This document shows, piece by piece, positions 1 to 3,792 of a DNA stretch of 5,850 nucleotides. The position numbers were made by a program, and so were the translations under genes. Every line of letters starts with the position of its first letter. The first letter of the stretch is position 1. This DNA is from Nitrosomonas sp. (GTDB lineage: Bacteria; Pseudomonadota; Gammaproteobacteria; Burkholderiales; Nitrosomonadaceae): positions 1 to 5,850 of the forward strand of contig JAJFJI010000184.1 of assembly GCA_021774205.1 (NCBI GenBank), written 5' to 3'. The notes under the pieces were generated by a model that did not search any database, was not told the origin of the DNA, and saw nothing but the letters and a program-made list of their open reading frames with translations.

Positions 1-412
1 GGCTTAGCGGCAAAAAAACTAAATCATCCTTTGCAAAGTGCTGGTTGACTATATCGGCAAGTTGATTTGATTCCTTTACTGAAATTTTAAACATTTGGCT
101 GTCGGCTAATAAAATATGATTTTGTTCAATCCGCAAATGGACTGGATCAGCGCGCAACCAATAATTTTTTCCTGTTGATACCTGGTCAGATTTTTCAGCT
201 TGGAGCAAAATTGGCGCTATTGGCCAGTTCTGTTGTTTGGTTACTCCAAAAACCTGGCAGAGCCAGGCTTCCAAACCTTGTGATGTTTGTTGGGTTTTTG
301 AGCTTTTTGCCAAGAAGGTTTCTAAAGTGGGGAGTGATAAGTCGTGATGAATTTCAGGCTGGGTGATTTCGTGCCAAAACAGAGAAGGGATAAGTAAATG
401 AAGTTTTTTCAT
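1..412 (-). CDS. RpfE-type conserved protein, N-terminal part (runs off the left edge)
   Basis: A reading frame on the minus strand starts with ATG at 412-410 and stays open for 137 codons to the window edge, so its C-terminus is missing. The protein begins MKKLHLLIPSLFW and carries WLRADPVHLR at residues 85-94, followed by a hydrophobic LLAD segment. From memory, this start and the ADPVHLR motif are typical of the RpfE-type family (COG4255) of beta- and gammaproteobacteria, sometimes annotated as a phosphoglycerate mutase-like protein and often found beside recJ. Its biochemical role is not established, and the name comes from the Xanthomonas rpf cluster. No signal peptide or membrane segment is evident. 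The start rests on the family-like N-terminus; no good Shine-Dalgarno precedes it, only an AT-rich stretch. The family call is fairly secure, the function unknown. Confidence 0.8.
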   Translation of the reverse strand, partial: MKKLHLLIPSLFWHEITQPEIHHDLSLPTLETFLAKSSKTQQTSQGLEAWLCQVFGVTKQQNWPIAPILLQAEKSDQVSTGKNYWLRADPVHLRIEQNHILLADSQMFKISVKESNQLADIVNQHFAKDDLVFLPLS

Positions 413-940
413 AATAATAAATGGGAGATTATTTAGTGTCGCTCTTATCTTATAACTATGTAGATTGCAGTTATTTGTTGGTTTTAGAGCAAAAAAAGCG
501 TAGTTTGCACGTGTAATTGAGTATGTTTAGCGCAATGATGGAAAAAACAATGGTGAGCTGGATAGACATAATTCGGATTTGATAATAATATATTTTGTTT
601 TTGTGTAACCTGGAACCAGGCCAGCAGTTTTTAAGGGTTTGTAGTTTCCTAGGATATATATTTTTTGCATAAATTTAATGGTATAAGATTTCTGGTTAAT
701 AAATTATTTCGTGTTACTTCAGAAATTCCCGCTGTATCATCATCGAAGCCAGGATATATTAAAGTGCGGCGAAAAAAGTATTTTGTAAAATGATTCATTG
801 CCCATCTGATTCCTGCTGGAATCAATCTTCAACTATTTATATGACTGAATGAGATGTCATCGCAGAATCAACGTGTATGATGATTTGGCTGTGGTTTGTT
901 GCATAACTGTCTGCATAGGTCGAGGCCGAGATTTTTTATA
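413..940. other. 528-base intergenic region with no convincing gene
   Basis: This AT-rich stretch separates the leftward RpfE-type gene from the rightward protease gene, so it should hold both promoters. No pair of -35 and -10 hexamers stood out on either strand. Visible structure is limited to a near-palindrome CCTGGAACCAGG at 609-620, a CCTAGG palindrome at 648-653, a 9-base direct repeat AGGATATAT at 651-659 and 751-759, and a 7-bp hairpin at 807-824. Open frames are short; the longest noticed is a 49-codon minus-strand frame at 649-798 without a clear ribosome site. The region could contain a small RNA or decayed sequence, but nothing here proves either. Confidence 0.6.
807..824. repeat. 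Perfect 7-bp inverted repeat, tetraloop hairpin
   Basis: TGATTCC, a TGCT loop and GGAATCA form a perfect 7-bp stem. No T-run follows on either strand, so it does not look like an intrinsic terminator. It lies 117 bases before the protease start. It could be an operator or a small RNA element, or chance in an AT-rich region. Confidence 0.35.
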
Positions 941-1432
941 ATGAGTAGTCGAGTTACGTGGAACCTCATTTCCGTGCTTGTGATCTGGATAGCTATTTTT
1001 AGCGCATTATTCCTGTATTTCGATGCCCGACAAGGCCCGACGATTGCCGTCGCAAAAGAAGGGATGACGCAGGGTGAAGTTGTGATACCAAGATCACCGG
1101 ATGGGCACTATTATGTGCGGGGTTCTGTTAATGGTTATCCAATTGATTTTATGGTTGATACTGGTGCTAGTGTTGTTGCAATCAGTAAAGAGTTTTCAAG
1201 GGCGGCAAACTTGCCAAGTGGCGCACCTGCAAATTTCTCAACTGCGGGTGGTGTTGTTACAGGTGAAATTATATCAGGACAAATTGTTGAAGCGGGTGGT
1301 ATCGCAGTGAACGGCTTAAGTGTCAGTGTTGGGATGCGCGGAAGAATGGCGTTACTTGGACAAAATTTTTTACGTAGAATTGATGTAATTCAATCAAATG
1401 ACAAAATGATATTGAGGGTTAGAACAGAATAA
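941..1432 (+). CDS. Membrane-anchored retropepsin-like (clan AA) aspartic protease
   Basis: This 163-residue protein has a short N-terminus, one hydrophobic segment at about residues 8-27 that should anchor it in the inner membrane, and a soluble domain probably in the periplasm. The domain carries FMVDTGAS with the catalytic triad DTG at residues 73-75, a glycine-rich flap-like stretch near 102-113 (TAGGVVTGEI), and LGQNFL at 139-144, the hydrophobic-hydrophobic-glycine motif near the C-terminus. This is the pattern of the bacterial TIGR02281-type single-domain retropepsin family, which acts as a dimer with one DTG from each subunit. The substrate is unknown. A TTG at 896 would add 15 residues ahead of the anchor; ATG 941 is preferred because it puts the membrane segment at the N-terminus, although only a weak GAG at 928-930 precedes it. 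It appears to be a single-gene unit. Confidence 0.82.
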   Translation: MSSRVTWNLISVLVIWIAIFSALFLYFDARQGPTIAVAKEGMTQGEVVIPRSPDGHYYVRGSVNGYPIDFMVDTGASVVAISKEFSRAANLPSGAPANFSTAGGVVTGEIISGQIVEAGGIAVNGLSVSVGMRGRMALLGQNFLRRIDVIQSNDKMILRVRTE

Positions 1433-1469
1433 TGTTTATCTATCAAAACAGATGAGATGGTGAAGGGAT

Positions 1470-1497
1470 GGTTTTTATAAAACACCTATATTTTTTT
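1470..1497 (+). terminator. Possible weak intrinsic terminator after the protease gene
   Basis: About 40 bases after the protease stop, GTTTT at 1471-1475 and AAAAC at 1479-1483 can pair around a three-base loop. A run of seven T follows at 1491-1497, with further pyrimidine tract to 1507. The stem is short and AT-rich, so termination would be weak, and the distance from stem to T-run is longer than ideal. Confidence 0.3.
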
Positions 1498-1515
1498 CCC
1501 CTTTTTTCTAATAAG

Positions 1516-1546
1516 TTGTCAATTCGCTGCAATAGTAATCTAAGAT
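1516..1546 (+). promoter_or_regulatory. Candidate sigma-70 promoter for icd
   Basis: TTGTCA at 1516-1521 matches five of six bases of the -35 consensus. TAAGAT at 1541-1546 resembles a -10 box but leaves a 19-base spacer, longer than the usual 17. Transcription would start near 1553, giving a leader of about 40 bases before icd. Pattern-based only. Confidence 0.35.
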
Positions 1547-1549
1547 ATC

Positions 1550-1567
1550 GGCGGTATCGTATACGCC
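1550..1567 (+). repeat. Inverted repeat in the icd leader
   Basis: GGCG-G-TAT at 1550-1557 pairs with ATACGCC at 1561-1567 around a CGT loop, giving a 7-bp stem with one bulged G. It sits 18 bases upstream of the icd ribosome site. It could be an operator or a 5' leader hairpin; no known regulator motif was recognised. Confidence 0.35.
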
Positions 1568-1593
1568 TTCTATATCAATAATTCGGAGATACC

Positions 1594-2844
1594 ATGTATC
1601 AGCATATTAAAGTACCAGCTAACGGTGAAAAAATTTGTGTTAATGATGATTATTCTTTAAGTGTCCCAGATAATCCAATCATTCCATTTATAGAAGGAGA
1701 TGGTATCGGCATTGATATTACACCGGTCATGCAAAAAGTGGTCGATTCTGCGGTAGAAAAAGTTTACGGTAGTAAGCGTAAAATTTCCTGGATGGAAATT
1801 TTCGCTGGTGAGAAATCTACTCGCGTTTATGGTGACGATGTATGGTTGCCAGATGAAACGTTGCAAGCTGCAAAAGAATTTGTAGTTTCTATCAAAGGTC
1901 CATTAACGACACCCGTTGGTGGTGGAATTCGTTCAATAAATGTGGCGTTGCGTCAGCGACTTGATCTATATATTTGTTTGCGCCCCGTTCGTTACTTTAA
2001 AGGTGTGCCAAGTCCACTGAAAAGCCCGGAAAAAACCGACATGGTAATTTTTCGAGAAAATTCGGAAGATATCTACGCTGGAATTGAGTGGGAGGCAGAG
2101 TCAGCGTCAGCGAGAAAAGTAATTGATTTTTTAACAAAGGACATGGGTGTTACCAATATACGTTTTCCGTTGACATCCGGGATTGGTATCAAGCCGGTAT
2201 CTAAAGAGGGTACTGAAAGATTCGTGCGTAAGGCGATTCAATATGCAATAGATAATAAGCGTAGTTCTATTACCTTGGTTCATAAGGGTAACATTATGAA
2301 ATTCACGGAAGGCGCATTCAAGAGCTGGGGTTATGCCTTGGCAGCAAAAGAGTTTGGCGCCGAATTGCTTGATGGCGGGCCATGGATGAAACTTCCTGCG
2401 GATCAAGGGAGCATTATTATCAAGGATGTGATAGCCGATGCTTTTTTGCAGCAGATTTTGTTGCGTCCTGAGGAATATGATGTTGTTACGACGTTAAATT
2501 TAAATGGGGACTATATTTCTGATGCGTTGGCTGCGCAAGTCGGTGGTATTGGAATTGCGCCAGGCGCTAATCTAAGCGATTCAGTAGCTATATTTGAAGC
2601 AACACACGGAACAGCTCCGAAATATGCGGGTAAAGACCAGGTCAACCCAGGCTCAATTATTTTGTCAGCGGAAATGATGTTGCGATATATGGGTTGGGCT
2701 GAGGCAGCAAATATGATTATCAGTGCGATGGAACGGACTATCCAAGATAAAATTGTAACTTATGACTTGGCGCGGTTAATGGTTGGCTCGAAAAAAGTAC
2801 CATGCTCAGTATTTGGTCAAGCGCTGATTGAGCATATGAAATGA
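1594..2844 (+). CDS. icd: NADP-dependent isocitrate dehydrogenase
   Basis: Catalyses oxidative decarboxylation of isocitrate to 2-oxoglutarate with NADP in the cytoplasmic TCA cycle. The 416-residue length equals the E. coli enzyme, and similarity to it runs end to end with only a short gap near residue 268. Visible substrate residues include Ser114, Arg120, Arg130 and Arg154 (E. coli S113, R119, R129, R153), with Tyr161 and Lys231 as the catalytic pair. Metal ligands are Asp282, Asp306 and Asp310. Lys343, Tyr344, Tyr390 and Arg394 match the E. coli residues that select NADP over NAD. Ser114 lies in GGGIRSINVALRQ, the context phosphorylated by AceK in enterics, though no aceK is in this window. 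ATG 1594 is preceded by GGAG at 1585-1588 with five bases of spacing. It is monocistronic by position and converges on the cold-shock gene downstream. Confidence 0.98.
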   Translation: MYQHIKVPANGEKICVNDDYSLSVPDNPIIPFIEGDGIGIDITPVMQKVVDSAVEKVYGSKRKISWMEIFAGEKSTRVYGDDVWLPDETLQAAKEFVVSIKGPLTTPVGGGIRSINVALRQRLDLYICLRPVRYFKGVPSPLKSPEKTDMVIFRENSEDIYAGIEWEAESASARKVIDFLTKDMGVTNIRFPLTSGIGIKPVSKEGTERFVRKAIQYAIDNKRSSITLVHKGNIMKFTEGAFKSWGYALAAKEFGAELLDGGPWMKLPADQGSIIIKDVIADAFLQQILLRPEEYDVVTTLNLNGDYISDALAAQVGGIGIAPGANLSDSVAIFEATHGTAPKYAGKDQVNPGSIILSAEMMLRYMGWAEAANMIISAMERTIQDKIVTYDLARLMVGSKKVPCSVFGQALIEHMK

Positions 2845-2883
2845 AGAAGGTGGGTAATGGTAGTGAGGCTTCTATCTTAATCG

Positions 2884-2926
2884 AGGAAAAAGAAAAATCC
2901 CCTCTTGCTGGGAGACCAGCAAGAGG
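2884..2926 (-). terminator. Strong intrinsic terminator of the cold-shock gene
   Basis: A perfect 11-bp stem (arms 2901-2911 and 2916-2926) closes a four-base loop, GAGA on the plus strand and TCTC on the minus strand. Read on the minus strand, it is followed by GGATTTTTCTTTTTCC, a T-rich tract, so it terminates transcripts coming from the cold-shock gene. On the plus strand no T-run follows, so any stop to icd transcripts would be weak or need Rho, although the hairpin may still protect the icd mRNA 3' end. Confidence 0.85.
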
Positions 2927-2993
2927 TAAGTTACTATGACTATAGTAGGCAGCCCAATTGTGATTATCAGGCTACACCGGCTTATGAATTTCG

Positions 2994-3197
2994 TTAGGAA
3001 GATTGAATGTTTGAGGCTTGTTTTCCCTTTGGGCCTTGGGTGACATCAAAGCTGACTTTCTGGCCTTCCTTGAGTGTTTTGAATCCAGACATGTTGATTG
3101 CCGAAAAGTGTGCAAATAAATCTTCACTGCCATCATCAGGAGTAATAAAACCAAATCCTTTTGAATCATTGAACCATTTTACTGTACCTGTTGCCAT
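2994..3197 (-). CDS. Cold-shock protein, CspA family
   Basis: This 67-residue single cold-shock domain protein binds single-stranded RNA and DNA in the cytoplasm; family members melt RNA secondary structure and act as RNA chaperones or antiterminators. It starts MATGTVKWFN, has RNP1 as KGFGFI at residues 13-18 and RNP2 as LFAHF at 27-31, and ends shortly after the conserved QGPKG at 54-58. The length is the normal one for CspA-type proteins and lacks the longer tail of E. coli CspD (74 residues). Within the fold, FITPDDGS resembles CspA/CspE, while FAH and DVTQGPKG resemble CspD, so no specific paralogue name is given. ATG at 3197-3195 is preceded on the minus strand by AGGAAG (3203-3208). 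The gene is divergent from clpS-clpA and ends in a strong terminator. Confidence 0.95.
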   Translation of the reverse strand: MATGTVKWFNDSKGFGFITPDDGSEDLFAHFSAINMSGFKTLKEGQKVSFDVTQGPKGKQASNIQSS

Positions 3198-3309
3198 TGT
3201 TACTTCCTATAAAAAAAACTGGGCCGGAAACCCTAATACTATTTGAATATCAAGACCGCAAACGGCTATCACCGATACTGCAGAAAACTTGAAGCCAAAC
3301 GCCTCGTAC

Positions 3310-3338
3310 TTTGTACTCAAATTTTGAGTTAAAGTCAA
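3310..3338 (-). promoter_or_regulatory. Predicted sigma-70 promoter of the cold-shock gene
   Basis: On the minus strand, TTGACT (3338-3333) matches five of six bases of the -35 box. Exactly 17 bases later lies TACAAA (3315-3310), four of six for the -10 box. The start of transcription would fall near 3303, giving a leader of about 105 bases. A perfect palindrome occupies the spacer and touches the -10 box. Confidence 0.55.
3315..3329. repeat. 15-bp palindrome within the cold-shock promoter spacer (possible operator)
   Basis: ACTCAAATTTTGAGT is a perfect inverted repeat with 7-bp arms and one central base. With one mismatch and one bulge it extends outward to 3309-3334 (CTTT on the left, AAAG on the right). 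Its position between the predicted -35 and -10 boxes is where a repressor would block RNA polymerase. No known regulator consensus was recognised. Confidence 0.45.
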
Positions 3339-3396
3339 GCGGATACAAAATTTTTATTGTGTTAAGTCAGAAGTTTTTTTAAGATATTTGAAAAAT

Positions 3397-3423
3397 TTGT
3401 CGTAATTGTCAAATAGGTATTAT
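3397..3423 (+). promoter_or_regulatory. clpS: Candidate clpS-clpA promoter
   Basis: TTGTCG at 3397-3402 and TATTAT at 3418-3423 resemble -35 and -10 boxes, but the spacer is only 15 bases. A second TTGTCA at 3406-3411 and a TATATA at 3435-3440 lie nearby but 23 bases apart, too far for a pair. The region is probably the promoter; the exact boxes are uncertain. Confidence 0.3.
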
Positions 3424-3476
3424 GGTACATTTTGTATATATATGTTTGGATTTGTCGTGAGGCAGGACGTGTAATT

Positions 3477-3791
3477 ATGGCAGCAGATGATCGTGAAGAA
3501 GTCATTCAGGAGAAGAAAAAGAGTGAGCTCAAACCACCTCCGATGTATAGGATTTTGTTATTAAACGATGATTTCACGCCAATGGAGTTTGTTGTTGACG
3601 TGTTACAGATTTTCTTTTCCATGGATCAGGAGCAGGCGACGCAAATTATGCTAAACGTTCATACAGAAGGTTCAGGTTTATGTGGTGTTTATCCGAGCGA
3701 TATCGCAATGACCAAGGTTGAACAGGTGCTCAAATATGCTAGAGAGCATCAGCATCCGCTTAAGTGTGTAATGGAAGAGGAGAAAAATTGA
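3477..3791 (+). CDS. clpS: ATP-dependent Clp protease adaptor ClpS
   Basis: ClpS recognises proteins with N-degron residues (Leu, Phe, Trp, Tyr) and hands them to ClpA for unfolding and degradation by ClpP in the cytoplasm. The 104-residue protein has a flexible, charged N-terminal extension (about residues 1-19), which in the family engages ClpA, then the core starting at KPPPMYRILLLNDD. The degron pocket is complete: Asn30, Asp31, Asp32, Thr34, Met36 and His62 match E. coli N34, D35, D36, T38, M40 and H66. The conserved end KYAREHQHPLKC is present. A TTG at 3432 is in frame upstream, but ATG 3477 gives the usual length and has AGGA at 3464-3467 nine bases before it. clpA follows after a single base, so the two are cotranscribed. 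Confidence 0.96.
   Translation: MAADDREEVIQEKKKSELKPPPMYRILLLNDDFTPMEFVVDVLQIFFSMDQEQATQIMLNVHTEGSGLCGVYPSDIAMTKVEQVLKYAREHQHPLKCVMEEEKN
3777..3782 (+). promoter_or_regulatory. clpA: Ribosome binding site of clpA inside clpS
   Basis: GAGGAG lies within the last codons of clpS, ten bases before ATG 3793. It fixes the clpA start and suggests translational coupling of the two genes. Confidence 0.75.
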
Positions 3792-3792
3792 G

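Larger units (their letters stand above)
3198..3476. promoter_or_regulatory. Divergent control region between the cold-shock gene and clpS
   Basis: This 279-base AT-rich region carries the predicted leftward promoter and a leader of about 105 bases for the cold-shock gene, then the probable rightward promoter of clpS. No gene was seen in it. A leader of this length fits cold-shock genes, whose long 5' untranslated regions often control expression, but no recognisable E. coli cold-box sequence was found. On the minus strand, eight T (3211-3218) follow a GC-rich stretch just ahead of the ribosome site. Confidence 0.6.

Noticed and set aside
175..366. 63-codon plus-strand frame within the RpfE-type region
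   Set aside because: It lies opposite a well supported minus-strand gene with family motifs and has no recognisable protein features.
413..433. AATAAT/ATTATT inverted repeat just before the RpfE-type start
   Set aside because: Six AT pairs with a nine-base loop are too weak to call a structure in AT-rich sequence.
609..635. CCTGGAACCAGG followed by TTTTT as a terminator
   Set aside because: The stem would be 4 to 5 pairs with a two-base loop and the T-run is too far from it; no gene on the plus strand ends nearby.
886..903. Possible sigma-54 promoter (TGGC followed by TTGCA)
   Set aside because: The gap between the GG and GC elements is 12 bases instead of the strict 10.
937..942. Perfect TATAAT overlapping the start codon of the protease gene
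   Set aside because: No -35-like hexamer lies 16 to 18 bases upstream, and transcription from it would begin inside the gene, beyond its start codon.
2131..2406. 91-codon minus-strand frame inside icd
   Set aside because: Antisense shadow of icd, whose protein sequence is conserved throughout.
3007..3246. 79-codon plus-strand frame across the cold-shock gene
   Set aside because: Antisense to a clear cold-shock protein with RNP1 and RNP2; the translation shows no family features.
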